64,000 nt of DNA from Rhodanobacter sp. FDAARGOS 1247. Its GTDB lineage: Bacteria > Pseudomonadota > Gammaproteobacteria > Xanthomonadales > Rhodanobacteraceae. Below are positions 46,392 through 55,532 of the stretch, in pieces. Position numbers and translations under genes: made by a program. The notes beneath the pieces were generated by a model that saw nothing but the letters and a program-made list of their open reading frames with translations, was not told where the DNA came from and did no database searches. The stretch covers positions 930,001 to 994,000 of the forward strand of contig NZ_CP069535.1 of NCBI RefSeq assembly GCF_016889805.1, given 5' to 3'. Numbering within the stretch: the first letter of the stretch is position 1; each line of letters begins with the position of its first letter.

Positions 46392-47429
46392 ATGGACATT
46401 GCCGAACTGCTTGCCTTCTCGGTAAAGAACAAGGCCTCGGACTTGCATCTGTCCGCCGGGCTGCCGCCGATGATCCGCGTTGATGGCGATGTCCGCCGCA
46501 TCAACATCCCTGCGCTGGAACACAAGCAGGTGCACTCGCTGATCTACGACATCATGTCGGACAAGCAGCGGCGCGACTACGAAGAGTTCTACGAGACCGA
46601 CTTCTCGTTCGAGATTCCCGGGCTGGCCCGTTTCCGCGTCAACGCGTTCAACCAGAACCGCGGCGCGGGCGCGGTGTTCCGTACCATTCCGTCCGAAGTG
46701 CTGACCCTGGAAGACCTGGGTTGCCCCCGGGTGTTCAAGGAACTGATCGAGCAGCCGCAGGGCCTGATCCTGGTGACCGGCCCGACCGGCTCGGGCAAGT
46801 CGACCACGCTGGCGGCGATGGTCGACCACATCAACAAGAACGAATACGGTCACATGCTCTCGGTCGAGGACCCGATCGAGTTCGTGCATACCTCGCAAAA
46901 GTGCCTGATCAACCAGCGCGAGGTGCATCGCGATACGCACGGCTTCAACGAGGCGCTGCGCTCGGCATTGCGCGAGGACCCGGATTACATCCTGGTCGGC
47001 GAGTTGCGCGACCTGGAAACCATCCGCCTGGCGCTGACCGCCGCGGAAACCGGCCACCTGGTGTTCGCCACCGTGCACACCAGCTCGGCGGCGAAGACCA
47101 TCGACCGCATCATCGACGTGTTCCCCGCCGGCGAGAAGCCGATGGTGCGCTCGATGCTGTCCGAGTCGCTGCGCGCGGTCATCTCGCAGTCGCTGCTGAA
47201 GAAGGTCGGCGGCGGCCGCGTCGCGGCGCACGAGATCATGGTCGGCATCCCGGCGATCCGCAACCTGATCCGCGAGGACAAGGTCGCGCAGATGTATTCG
47301 TCGATCCAGACCGGCCAGCAGTTCGGCATGCAGACGCTGGACCAGTGCCTGCAGGACTTGGTCAAGCGTGGCCTGGTGACCCGTCAGGAAGCCTCGATGT
47401 ACGCCAAGAACAAGGACAGCTTCAAGTGA
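46392..47429 (+). CDS. pilT: type IV pilus retraction ATPase PilT
   Basis: A 345-residue hexameric motor that depolymerises pili for twitching. The N-terminal PAS-like part begins MDIAELLAFSVKNKASDLHLSAGLPP. The ATPase core has Walker A GPTGSGKST (130-138), the Asp box and Walker B (LREDPDYILVGELRD), the His box TGHLVFATVHTSSAAKTIDRI, and the retraction signature AIRNLIREDK. Start ATG 46392 follows GGGGAAAC. It is followed by pilU. Confidence 0.97.
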   Translation: MDIAELLAFSVKNKASDLHLSAGLPPMIRVDGDVRRINIPALEHKQVHSLIYDIMSDKQRRDYEEFYETDFSFEIPGLARFRVNAFNQNRGAGAVFRTIPSEVLTLEDLGCPRVFKELIEQPQGLILVTGPTGSGKSTTLAAMVDHINKNEYGHMLSVEDPIEFVHTSQKCLINQREVHRDTHGFNEALRSALREDPDYILVGELRDLETIRLALTAAETGHLVFATVHTSSAAKTIDRIIDVFPAGEKPMVRSMLSESLRAVISQSLLKKVGGGRVAAHEIMVGIPAIRNLIREDKVAQMYSSIQTGQQFGMQTLDQCLQDLVKRGLVTRQEASMYAKNKDSFK

Positions 47430-47433
47430 AGCG

Positions 47434-47571
47434 GGGATTCGGGAATGGGGAATCGGAAATCGTTGAAAAGTCGCGCGCCTTGCGTGGCTGCGGTTTGAAC
47501 ACTCGCCTCCCTGCAACCGACTTGCGCCGGACATCAGCTTTCCGATTCCCTATTCCCCATTCCCTATTCCC
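47434..47571. repeat. inverted GGGAATC-type repeats between pilT and pilU
   Basis: Degenerate units of GGGAAT(C/G)GGGAAT at 47434-47459 face complementary units (ATTCCC and CGATTCC) at 47538-47571, with about 80 bases between. On RNA this would fold into a long stem before pilU. The sequence class also appears at 40787-40828 and in valS. Confidence 0.8.
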
Positions 47572-47583
47572 GGGGTTAGAGCC

Positions 47584-48753
47584 ATGAGCGATTTTGATTT
47601 CACCTCCTTCCTGAAGCTGATGGTGCACAAGAAGGCGTCCGACCTGTTCATCACCGCGGGCGTGGCGCCGTCGATGAAGGTGCAGGGCCGCATCGTGCCG
47701 ATCACGCAGAGCCCGCTCAGCGTGCAGCAGGCGCGCGACATGGTGCTCAACGTGATGACGCCGGGCCAGCGCGAGGAGTTCGAGAAGACCCACGAGTGCC
47801 AGTTCGCGATCTCCGCCCAAGGCGTGGGCCGCTTCCGCGTCTCGTGCTTCTACCAGCGCAACTGCGTCGGCATGGTGCTGCGCCGGATCGAGTCGAAGAT
47901 TCCGTCGATCGAGGAGCTGACCCTGCCGCCGGTGCTCAAGCAGCTGGCGATGACCAAGCGCGGCATCATCGTCTTCGTGGGTGCCACCGGCTCGGGCAAA
48001 TCGACCTCGCTGGCGGCGATGATCGGCTACCGCAACCAGAATTCGACCGGCCACATCATCACCATCGAGGACCCGATCGAATACGTGCACAAGCACGAGG
48101 GCTGCATCATCACCCAGCGCGAGGTCGGCATCGACACCGATAGCTGGGACAACGCCCTGAAGAACACCCTGCGCCAGGCGCCGGACGTGATCATGATCGG
48201 CGAGGTGCGTACCCGCGAGGGCATGGACCACGCGATTGCCTTTGCCGAAACGGGCCACCTGGTGCTGTGCACGCTGCACGCGAACAACGCGAACCAGGCC
48301 ATGGATCGCATCCTGCACTTCTTCCCGGAAGACCGTCGCCAGCAGTTGTTGATGGACCTTTCGCTGAACCTGAAGGGCATCGTGGCGCAGATGCTGATCC
48401 CCACCCCGGACGGCAAGGCGCGCCGCGTGGCGGTGGAAGTGCTGCTGGGCACGCCGCTGGTGCAGGACTACATCCGCCAGGGCGAGATCCACAAGCTGAA
48501 GGAAGTGATGAAGGAGTCCACCCTGTTGGGCATGAAGACGTTCGACCAGGCCCTGGTCGAGCTCTATCACGCTGGCGAGATCAGCTACGAGGACGCGTTG
48601 CGTTACGCCGACAGTTCCAACGAGGTGCGCCTGCGCATCAAGCTGGCGCAGGGCGGCGATGCGCATACCCTGTCGCAGGGCCTGGACGGCGTGGAACTGG
48701 AGGAGACGCGCGACGGGAACAACCTTGGCGGTGCGAATTTCCTCAATCGCTGA
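47584..48753 (+). CDS. pilU: type IV pilus retraction accessory ATPase PilU
   Basis: A 389-residue PilT paralogue that works with PilT in retraction. It starts MSDFDFTSFLKLMVHKKASDLF; Walker A is GATGSGKST (133-141), Walker B lies in APDVIMIGEVRT, the His box in TGHLVLCTLHANNANQAMDRI. The longer C-terminal tail (about 345-389) is typical of PilU. Start ATG 47584 follows GGGGTTAGAGCC. The pair continues to a bidirectional terminator. Confidence 0.95.
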   Translation: MSDFDFTSFLKLMVHKKASDLFITAGVAPSMKVQGRIVPITQSPLSVQQARDMVLNVMTPGQREEFEKTHECQFAISAQGVGRFRVSCFYQRNCVGMVLRRIESKIPSIEELTLPPVLKQLAMTKRGIIVFVGATGSGKSTSLAAMIGYRNQNSTGHIITIEDPIEYVHKHEGCIITQREVGIDTDSWDNALKNTLRQAPDVIMIGEVRTREGMDHAIAFAETGHLVLCTLHANNANQAMDRILHFFPEDRRQQLLMDLSLNLKGIVAQMLIPTPDGKARRVAVEVLLGTPLVQDYIRQGEIHKLKEVMKESTLLGMKTFDQALVELYHAGEISYEDALRYADSSNEVRLRIKLAQGGDAHTLSQGLDGVELEETRDGNNLGGANFLNR

Positions 48754-48770
48754 GGCAGCTTCCGGATGAG

Positions 48771-48798
48771 GAAAAAGGCGCCCTGGGGCGCCTTTTTC
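48771..48798. terminator. bidirectional terminator between pilU and the BON gene
   Basis: A perfect 12-bp stem (AAAAAGGCGCCC with GGGCGCCTTTTT) around TG lies 18 bases past the pilU stop and 38 bases past the opposing BON-protein stop. T-runs on both strands make it a strong two-way Rho-independent terminator. Confidence 0.9.
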
Positions 48799-48835
48799 GT
48801 TTCAGCAAGGTGGCGTCGCCACCCTCATGCCGCGA

Positions 48836-49204
48836 TCATTTTTCGGCGACGCCGACGGTCAGCCCACTGGCGTCGACACTCTTGACGCCCTTGACGCTCT
48901 TCGCAACGCGCTCGGCGCTGTCTTTCTCCGCGGCGCTGGAAACGGTGCCGCTGAGGGTCACCACCCCGTCATTGGTCGACACCGAGATGTCGGTGGCGGA
49001 CACGCCCTTGGTGGTGCCGAACTCGGACTTCACCTTGGTGGTGATCCAGGCGTCGGCGGCCTTGTCGGGCACCGTCTGGTTGTCCGACGCCTTCTGCATC
49101 TGGCTGGCGTTGTCCTGGGCCATCACCTGGCCGAACGGAATGGCCGCGAAGCCGAACATCATGGCGGTGGCACAGAGGCTGGTGCGGATCTTGGAATGGC
49201 GCAT
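48836..49204 (-). CDS. periplasmic BON-domain protein
   Basis: A 122-residue exported protein. The signal region is MRHSKIRTSLCATAMMFGFAAIPFGQVMAQ (cleavage after VMA). A single BON domain follows (about 50-120): ITTKVKSEFGTTKGVSATDISVSTNDGVVTLSGTV...AERVAKSVKGVKSV. BON domains bind phospholipid and are found in envelope-stress proteins such as OsmY. GGGAGA lies seven bases before ATG 49204; an upstream ATG at 49318 adds an unconserved tail. Confidence 0.88.
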   Translation of the reverse strand: MRHSKIRTSLCATAMMFGFAAIPFGQVMAQDNASQMQKASDNQTVPDKAADAWITTKVKSEFGTTKGVSATDISVSTNDGVVTLSGTVSSAAEKDSAERVAKSVKGVKSVDASGLTVGVAEK

Positions 49205-49395
49205 ATTCGATCTCCCTGACTGGCGGTGGGGGCCTGCCGGTGGCAGGCGGGATGCCATGCAGCGGCTTCCTTGGGACATGGCACCAGCCGGAGGGTGAAA
49301 GGCATGTCGCCGCGACACGCTCCGTTCAGTCCCCGATCACGGATGCGAACGGGATGTCATCGGCATGTTCGGCATCTGTTCGTTGCGGGCACAAA

Positions 49396-49425
49396 AAAGC
49401 CGGGACGCGACGGCGCCCCGGCTTT
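49396..49425 (-). terminator. terminator of the lipoprotein gene
   Basis: On the minus strand AAAGCCGGG pairs with CCCGGCTTT and is followed by six T, immediately after the stop of the lipoprotein gene. Confidence 0.85.
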
Positions 49426-49442
49426 CGGTTCCGACGAGCGGG

Positions 49443-51224
49443 TTACTTCAGCACGGTCTGGCTGGTGATCACCATGCCGCTCTTGTCCACGTGCATCTCG
49501 GCATCGATGCTGTCGACCCGTTCGGCCTGGGCCTTCATCGCGGCGAACTGCGCCCTGGAACGGGCCAGTTCGTCGGCGGCGCTGGTGGCGTCGCTGCCGT
49601 CGTCGATCGACGGCTCGTCACTCTTGCCCAGCGTGGCGGTGGCAGCAGCCAGCGCATCGAGTTTCTGTTCCATCAATTGCAGCCAGCTGACGTACATGGC
49701 GCCGCTGATGTGCATCCGCGTCATCTGGCCGGCGTCGCCGCCGGGTTCCTTCAGCGTGTCGGCCAGGTGGCTGTCTTCGCCGGCACCGACGCCGAGCGCG
49801 AGCGCCTTTTCACTCATCGCCACCCATGCAGGCTGGCCCAGCATGCCGACCATGTCCTTGGGCAGCGCCTGCGGCGCGCCGTCGTGGCCCAGCTTCAGCT
49901 GGGACAGCGCGGGCACCATCATCTGGCCCATCGCCAGCAGTCCTTCGGGATTGCTGGTGCCGAGCACCAGGCGCCCGGTGAACGAAGGCATGGCGGAATC
50001 CTTGCCGGCGCTCAGCGAATCCAGCGCAAGGCGCACTCCCAGCATGTCGCCGAACGGCGGGATCGCCGCCTTCTGCATCGCCGGGCCCAGCTTGGCGAAG
50101 CTGTCGTTGAGGTCGGTCAGCGAGGCACACGTGAACGGCTTGGCGGCGACCGCGTCGGCCTGGGCCATCCAGAAGCCGCGCATGCTGGCGATCGGTAGCG
50201 CGATGCTGAGGTCGAACGGCGCGCTGCCGGCCTTGCCCAGTCCGGGCAAGGCCACTTTCAGGCCGGCGAAGGCCTGGCTGATGTCGTCCGCCAGGGCGAT
50301 GTCGACGCGGGCGTCCTGGTGCTTGGCATCGAGCTGCGTGTAGCCGAAGCTGATCGTGGGCACGCGAGCGGCGATGCGCGCCGCGTCCGCGCTGCAGCTG
50401 GGCGAGGTCTGCAACTGGGTGGCCACCGGCTCGCCGGTCTTGGCCGACACCGCCTGGGCGCGGGCCTTCTGGATCGCATTCACCAGCGGGTCCTTGCCGC
50501 TCACCGCCAGCGGTAGCGCGCGGGTGAGGTCGAACTGGCCGACCAGCCACTTCTGGTAGCCCTTGGCCTTGGCCAGGGTGGCCAGGCGACCGTCGTCCTG
50601 CAGGCTCTTCTGCGGACGGTCCAGTCCCAGTGCCTGACGCAACAGCGCCGGCGAGGCGTCGCCGGGCAGCAGCGCGGCGACCGCCTGCTTGCCGACGGTG
50701 GCCAGGACCATCTGCGTGCCCGAGGCGGCGGAGGTGAAGCGGCGGTAGGACTGCTTGTCGATGCTGGCCACCTCCAGCTTCTTGCCGTAGGCGGTTTCCA
50801 GCCGGCCGACGAACGCGTCGAACGCGGCGGGGTCACTCAGGTCGAAGCGCGCGACCGGGGCCAGGCCCAGGCCATAGAACGCGGAGTAGCCCTTGAGATT
50901 GATGCCTGCGCCTTCGGCGAAGGTTTCGATGGTCTTGCCCTTGAACTCGGCGTGCAGCGCGCGCAGCAGGCGTGCACCCTCCGGGTCCTTCGCGGCCAGC
51001 CGATCGGCCGCGGCATCCAGTTGCGCCAGCTGGGACGGCAGTTGCGCATCGGCCTGCGCGAGCAGGGCGCCACGGGTGCTGTCGTCCATGGTGTCGAGAT
51101 TGGCCATCACGTACGGCGTGTCCGCCGGAACGTAAGCCAGTGGTGCGTCCTTGTCCTTGTGCCCGCAGGCCGCCAGCATGATGCCGGCGAAGCCCAGCGC
51201 GATGTATCGCGTCGTCGATCGCAT
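49443..51224 (-). CDS. large putative outer-membrane or periplasmic lipoprotein
   Basis: A 593-residue protein with a lipoprotein signal peptide, MRSTTRYIALGFAGIMLAAC, where LAAC is the lipobox. The mature part has no recognised domain; it is rich in Ala, Leu and Asp, with segments such as YVPADTPYVMANLDTM and two internal cysteines (SCSAD, FTCAS). The YVPADTPYV opening resembles the start of some bacterial DUF3352-type proteins, a weak comparison. The ATG at 51224 has GGGG seven bases upstream; an ATG at 51260 is less likely. It is flanked by its own terminator. Confidence 0.75.
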   Translation of the reverse strand: MRSTTRYIALGFAGIMLAACGHKDKDAPLAYVPADTPYVMANLDTMDDSTRGALLAQADAQLPSQLAQLDAAADRLAAKDPEGARLLRALHAEFKGKTIETFAEGAGINLKGYSAFYGLGLAPVARFDLSDPAAFDAFVGRLETAYGKKLEVASIDKQSYRRFTSAASGTQMVLATVGKQAVAALLPGDASPALLRQALGLDRPQKSLQDDGRLATLAKAKGYQKWLVGQFDLTRALPLAVSGKDPLVNAIQKARAQAVSAKTGEPVATQLQTSPSCSADAARIAARVPTISFGYTQLDAKHQDARVDIALADDISQAFAGLKVALPGLGKAGSAPFDLSIALPIASMRGFWMAQADAVAAKPFTCASLTDLNDSFAKLGPAMQKAAIPPFGDMLGVRLALDSLSAGKDSAMPSFTGRLVLGTSNPEGLLAMGQMMVPALSQLKLGHDGAPQALPKDMVGMLGQPAWVAMSEKALALGVGAGEDSHLADTLKEPGGDAGQMTRMHISGAMYVSWLQLMEQKLDALAAATATLGKSDEPSIDDGSDATSAADELARSRAQFAAMKAQAERVDSIDAEMHVDKSGMVITSQTVLK

Positions 51225-51308
51225 GATGATCCCCAGTGTGGTGAATGCCGCGCGGGACATTATGCCCGCTTGCCCGGGACCGTGCTGCGGTGCCGTAATC
51301 GCTGCGCT

Positions 51309-52235
51309 TCAGCGTGCCAGCACTTCGTTCAGCACGGCCATGCGCACGAACACGCCATTGCCCACCTGCTCGAGGATGCGCGACTGCGCGCCGTCGGCGA
51401 CGTCGGAGGCGATTTCGATGCCGCGGTTGATCGGCCCCGGGTGCATCACCAGGCAGCCGGGGGCGGCCCGCGCCAGGCGTCGCCGGTCCAGGCCGTAGTG
51501 GGCGAAGTAGGCAGCCTCGTCGGGCAGCTCGATGCTGGCCATGCGCTCCTTCTGCAGGCGCAGCATGATCACCGCGTCGGCGCCTTCGATGGCCTCATCG
51601 AAATCGTCATGGCGCGAGCCCCTGGGCACCTCGTTGGCGTCCGGCATCAGCTCGGCGGGTCCGCACAGGCGGATCTCCTTCACGCCGAGCGCGTTCAAGG
51701 CATTGATGTCCGAGCGCGCCACGCGCGAGTGCTTGATGTCGCCGCAGATCACGACGCGCAGGTTCTCCATGTCCGGCCGATGCTGGCGGATGGTCAGCGC
51801 GTCCAGCAGGCCCTGGGTGGGATGGGCCCGGTTGCCGTCGCCCGCATTGATCACCGAGACCCCGCTCATGGCATGGCGAACCAGCTCGTCCGGCGTGCCG
51901 GACTGCTTGTGCCGCACGATGATGGCGTCCAGGTGCATCGCTTCCAGCGTATGCAGCGTGTCGAACAGTTCCTCGCCCTTGCTGGTCGATGACAGCCCGA
52001 TGTCGAAGTTGATCACGTCGGCGCCCAGCCGCCGCGCCGCCAGCTCGAACGAGGTGCGGGTGCGCGTGGAGGGCTCGAAGAACAGGTTCAGCACTGTGCG
52101 TCCGGCCAGCACGTCGAGCTTGCGGGTGCCGTGGGCGCAGGCGTCGCGCAGGGCCTCGGCGCGGTCGAGCAGGCGCTCGATGGTCTCGCGCGGCAGGTTT
52201 TCCAGGGTGGTGAGATGGCGCAGGCGAGGACTCAT
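51309..52235 (-). CDS. pyrB: aspartate carbamoyltransferase catalytic subunit
   Basis: A 308-residue pyrimidine-pathway enzyme that makes carbamoyl aspartate. The carbamoyl-phosphate site is NLFFEPSTRTRTSFELAA, with the lysine region in GLSSTSKGE, then NAGDGNRAHPTQGLLD, a second-domain GDIKHSRVARS, and CLVMHPGPINRGIEI. No regulatory subunit gene adjoins it. Start ATG 52235 gives the normal N-terminus (MSPRLRHLTTLENL). It follows ruvX at 29 bases in the same direction. Confidence 0.95.
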   Translation of the reverse strand: MSPRLRHLTTLENLPRETIERLLDRAEALRDACAHGTRKLDVLAGRTVLNLFFEPSTRTRTSFELAARRLGADVINFDIGLSSTSKGEELFDTLHTLEAMHLDAIIVRHKQSGTPDELVRHAMSGVSVINAGDGNRAHPTQGLLDALTIRQHRPDMENLRVVICGDIKHSRVARSDINALNALGVKEIRLCGPAELMPDANEVPRGSRHDDFDEAIEGADAVIMLRLQKERMASIELPDEAAYFAHYGLDRRRLARAAPGCLVMHPGPINRGIEIASDVADGAQSRILEQVGNGVFVRMAVLNEVLAR

Positions 52236-52264
52236 GGCGGGCGGTCTGGAGGTGGGAGGGGGTT

Positions 52265-52714
52265 CTAGTGATCGGCGTCTGGCGCGCTGCTCGTCGTGGC
52301 CATGCCGAGCCAGCGCTCCAGCACGACCGCGGCGGCTTCGGCGTCGATGGCTGCCGCGTCGCGGCGTCGCTTCAGGCCCAGCGCGCGGGCGCCGGCAAAA
52401 CGCTGGGCGGCTTCCTGCGAGCTGTGTCGCTCGTCGACCAGCACCACGGGCAGCCCGTAGCGCTCCTGCAATTGCGCAGCGAAACGGCGGGCGCGACGGC
52501 TGGCCGGCTGCTCGGCGCCATCCAGGGTCAGCGGCAGGCCGACCACGAGGGTGTCCGGCTGCCATTCGCGGCGCAGCGTATCGAGCCGGTTCCAGTCCGG
52601 CGTGTCGTCATGCACGGCCAGCGTGGCCAGTGCGCGGGCGCTGGCGGTGAAGCTGTTGCCGATCGCCACGCCGGTGATCTTGCTGCCGACATCGAAGCCG
52701 AACGCGCAACTCAT
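52265..52714 (-). CDS. ruvX: RuvX/YqgF family Holliday-junction-resolvase-like nuclease
   Basis: A 149-residue RNase H-fold protein. The signature is FGFDVGSKITGVAIGN at the N-terminus, VVGLPLTLDGAEQPASRRARRFA in the middle, and VDERHSSQEA with DAAAIDAEAAAVVLERWL at the end; these carry the acidic metal ligands. In E. coli YqgF takes part in 16S rRNA 5' maturation. The ATG overlaps the yqgE stop by four bases. Confidence 0.92.
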   Translation of the reverse strand: MSCAFGFDVGSKITGVAIGNSFTASARALATLAVHDDTPDWNRLDTLRREWQPDTLVVGLPLTLDGAEQPASRRARRFAAQLQERYGLPVVLVDERHSSQEAAQRFAGARALGLKRRRDAAAIDAEAAAVVLERWLGMATTSSAPDADH

Positions 52715-53280
52715 GCGTGGCCCGCGTAACCGGACAACTGGCGCGGATCGACGCCGACCAGTCCGGCCGCGGCGCTCCAGCGCTCTTCCAGCGGCGTGTC
52801 GAACACCACCCGGTCGCTGGCTTCGGCGGTCAGCCAGGCATTGGCCATCAGTTCCTGTTCCAGCTGGCCGGCGTCCCAACCTGCGTAGCCGAGCACCATG
52901 ATCGCCTGGCGCGGGCCTTCACCGGCGGCCATGGCGACCAGGATGTCGCGCGAGGTGGTGACCGACCAGTGATCGTTGATGCGGTAGCTGGAATCCCAGG
53001 GGCCGGGCTCGCGATGCAGCACGAAGCCGCGCTCCTGTTGCACCGGACCACCGATCAGGACCGGCGCATCGGCCAGTTCGCTGTCCGCGCACTCCAGCTT
53101 CATCTGGGCCAGCACGTCGCCGAAGCTGTACTCGGAAAGCTGGTTGACCAGCAGGCCGACCGCGCCATCCTCGTCGTGCTGGCACAGCAGGGCGACGCCG
53201 CGCGAGAACGGCGGATCGGCCAGGTTGGGCATGGCGATCAGGAAGTGTCCGGTGAGTGTGGATGGCTGCACGGCGGTCAT
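52711..53280 (-). CDS. yqgE: YqgE/AlgH family protein
   Basis: A 189-residue protein matching the YqgE/AlgH (UPF0301) family: LTGHFLIAMPNLADPPFSRGVALLCQHDEDGAVGLLVNQ at the N-terminus, VLIGGPVQQERGFVLH, and VLGYAGWDAGQLEQELMANAWL. The family is usually beside ruvX/yqgF, as here, and its function is not established. GTG or ATG choice is unambiguous at ATG 53280. Confidence 0.93.
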   Translation of the reverse strand: MTAVQPSTLTGHFLIAMPNLADPPFSRGVALLCQHDEDGAVGLLVNQLSEYSFGDVLAQMKLECADSELADAPVLIGGPVQQERGFVLHREPGPWDSSYRINDHWSVTTSRDILVAMAAGEGPRQAIMVLGYAGWDAGQLEQELMANAWLTAEASDRVVFDTPLEERWSAAAGLVGVDPRQLSGYAGHA

Positions 53281-53333
53281 GCGCGCATTGTAAGCGCAGT
53301 GCGGGCCGTTCGCCGAACCGCGTGCCGTGAGGT

Positions 53334-54203
53334 TCAGCGAGTCTGCAGCACGTTGTTCGGCTGGAAGCGCCAGGTGCGGGTGATGTTGAGCTGATCGATG
53401 CGTTCGGCGCTTTTCGGGGCCGGCGGGAACGGGGCCGCCAGGCGCACGATGCGCTCGGCGGCGGCATCCAGCACCTTCTGGCCGGAGCTCTGGATCACTT
53501 CGATGGTCTTGATGCTGCCATCGAGGTTGAGCACCACGGTGAGCAGCACGTCGCCGTGCAAGCCCTGGCGGCGCGCCTCTTCGGGGTAATTGAGGTTGCC
53601 CACCCGCTCCACCCGGTCGGACCAGCCCCGCATGTAGGCGGCGTAGGCGTATTCGCGGGTGCTGGCGGTGAGGTACTTCACCTTGGGCCGCTTGGCGTAG
53701 TCGACCTTCTTCTTGCGCAGTTCGGCGGCCAGTTGCGCGATGGCCTCGCGGCGCTTCAGTTCTTCCGCGGTCGGGGTCAGCTGCTGGGGGTCCACCTGAT
53801 CCCGGGCGGTGTCGCTGGTCACCTGGAAATCACTGGCGCTGCTGGTGGTGACCATGCGGGTCGGGGTGGCCTCGCGCGGCTGCGGCGTGGTGGCGTCGAC
53901 CGGTTGCGCCGCAATCCCGGGGTCGGGCTTGGGGATCGCGCCGGAAAACGGCGCCGACGGGCGCGCGGCACGATCGCTCTGGCCGCCGCCGGTGTTGTTG
54001 GCCTGGGCCAGGAAGTCCGCCTTGTCCGGCGCCTGCCGGTTGGCCACGTTGACCAGGGTGACGTCCAGCGTGGGCAGGCTCGGCGAGGGCTTCACGAAGT
54101 GGAAGGTGATGCCCAGCAGCAACACGCCATGCAGCAGCAGCGAAAACAGGAAAGTGGCGCCGATCGGATCGGGCGGGGAGTTGACGCTTGCAGTGTGGCT
54201 CAC
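53334..54203 (-). CDS. tonB: TonB-family energy-transducing protein
   Basis: A 289-residue inner-membrane protein with one N-terminal helix (ATFLFSLLLHGVLLLGITFHFV), a Pro/Ala/Thr-rich periplasmic linker, a helical segment, and a TonB C-terminal domain (about 190-289): YMRGWSDRVERVGNLNYPEEARRQGLHGDVLLTVVLNLDG. No Pro-Lys repeat of classical TonB is seen. In Pseudomonas the gene in this position is tonB3, needed for twitching. Its ATG overlaps the gshB stop by four bases. Confidence 0.88.
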   Translation of the reverse strand: MSHTASVNSPPDPIGATFLFSLLLHGVLLLGITFHFVKPSPSLPTLDVTLVNVANRQAPDKADFLAQANNTGGGQSDRAARPSAPFSGAIPKPDPGIAAQPVDATTPQPREATPTRMVTTSSASDFQVTSDTARDQVDPQQLTPTAEELKRREAIAQLAAELRKKKVDYAKRPKVKYLTASTREYAYAAYMRGWSDRVERVGNLNYPEEARRQGLHGDVLLTVVLNLDGSIKTIEVIQSSGQKVLDAAAERIVRLAAPFPPAPKSAERIDQLNITRTWRFQPNNVLQTR

Positions 54204-55177
54204 GCGGCGCGGTTTCCGGAAACGTGCTGCTCGATGACGTCGAACAGCTGACCGGCAATGTTAAGCCCGAACTGGGCGTCGAGTTCACGCACACAGGTCG
54301 GGGATGTGACGTTGATCTCGGTCAGGTAGTCGCCGATCACGTCGAGGCCGACGAACAGCAGGCCGCGCCGGCGCAGTTCGGGCGCCACCTGTTCGACGAT
54401 CCAGCGGTCGCGATCGGACAGCGGAACCCCTTCGCCGCGCCCGCCGGCAGCGAGGTTGCCGCGGAATTCGTTGCCCTGGGGGATTCGCGCCAGGGCGTAG
54501 GGGGCCGGTTCGCCATCGATCACCAGGATGCGCTTGTCGCCCGCGGTGATTTCCGGGATGTACTTCTGGGCGATCGCGAACTGGCGCCCTTCGCCGTGGG
54601 CGTCACCGCCCAGCAGCGTCTCCAGCATCGAGTTCAGGTTGCTGTCGCCCGCCCGCGCCCGGAAGATGCCGCGGCCACCCATGCCATCCAGCGGCTTCAG
54701 CACCACTTCGCCGTGCTCGGCGGCGAATCGGCGCAGTTCGCCGGCATCGCGCGCCACCAGGGTCGGCGCGATGCATTGCCCGAATTGCAGGGCAAACAGC
54801 TTTTCATTGCAGTCGCGCAGCGAGCGCGGGTCGTTGACCACGGCCACGCCGGCTTGCTGGGCGACTTCCAGCACCATGGTGTCGTAGATGAACTGCGCAT
54901 CGACCGGCGGGTCCTTGCGCATCAGCACCACGTCGAGCTGGCGCAGGTCGCGCCATTGCGGCGTGCCCAGGGTGTGCCAGTGGGCCGGATCATCACGGAC
55001 CTCGAGCGTGGCCATGCGTCCCCACGGATCACCGTTGCGCAGCGCCAGGTCGCCCTGTTCGAGGTAGTGCAGCGAATGGCCGCGGCGCTGCGCTTCCAGC
55101 AGCATCGCGAAGCTGCTGTCCTTTGCCACCTTGATTGCGCCGATGGGGTCCATCAGCACGCCGATCGCGAGGCTCAT
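54200..55177 (-). CDS. gshB: glutathione synthetase
   Basis: A 325-residue ATP-grasp enzyme joining gamma-glutamylcysteine and glycine. Motifs include SLAIGVLMDPIGAIKVAKDSSFAMLLEAQRRGH at the N-terminus, LMRKDPPVDAQFIYDTMVLE, the ATP-binding VLKPLDGMGGRGIFRA, and FVGLDVIGDYLTEINVTSPTCVRE near the end. It heads the minus-strand run gshB-tonB-yqgE-ruvX-pyrB and is divergent from pilG. Confidence 0.97.
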   Translation of the reverse strand: MSLAIGVLMDPIGAIKVAKDSSFAMLLEAQRRGHSLHYLEQGDLALRNGDPWGRMATLEVRDDPAHWHTLGTPQWRDLRQLDVVLMRKDPPVDAQFIYDTMVLEVAQQAGVAVVNDPRSLRDCNEKLFALQFGQCIAPTLVARDAGELRRFAAEHGEVVLKPLDGMGGRGIFRARAGDSNLNSMLETLLGGDAHGEGRQFAIAQKYIPEITAGDKRILVIDGEPAPYALARIPQGNEFRGNLAAGGRGEGVPLSDRDRWIVEQVAPELRRRGLLFVGLDVIGDYLTEINVTSPTCVRELDAQFGLNIAGQLFDVIEQHVSGNRAA

Positions 55178-55532
55178 CGTGATTCTCCGGAATGGGCCGC
55201 CACGCGGAGGGGAGCGGGACAGCAGGCCGCTATATTAAGATGGAAGACCGCGGAGGCCATCACGTCACGACGCGGACGGCAGCGGTCGAGGCTGTCGTCG
55301 GTGGCCAGATGGTGCCACTATGGGTCACCTTGTGCAGTCCTCAGACAACACGGGTGATTATTGCTTGACAGTCTCGGCGGGCAGGCAGTAAACAGCAAAG
55401 CCATCGGAATCACCGTCCCAGAGCGGTTGCCGATGGCTCGTCAAGAATAAACTTTGCATGCGCACCGTCCGGCATGGACGTTGCATGTCGTGGTGCCTAT
55501 CCTGAGCTCGGGGCGGGCCGCAGGGGGAGTGA
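55178..55532. promoter_or_regulatory. 355-base divergent region between gshB and pilG
   Basis: No gene is seen. For pilG a -35 TTGACA at 55365-55370 is followed after 18 bases by TAAACA (55389-55394), a plausible promoter with a weak -10. A second AT-rich block lies at 55446-55456 (AATAAACTTTG). For gshB a TAATAT-like -10 lies near 55233-55240 on the minus strand. All are by-eye calls. Confidence 0.4.
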
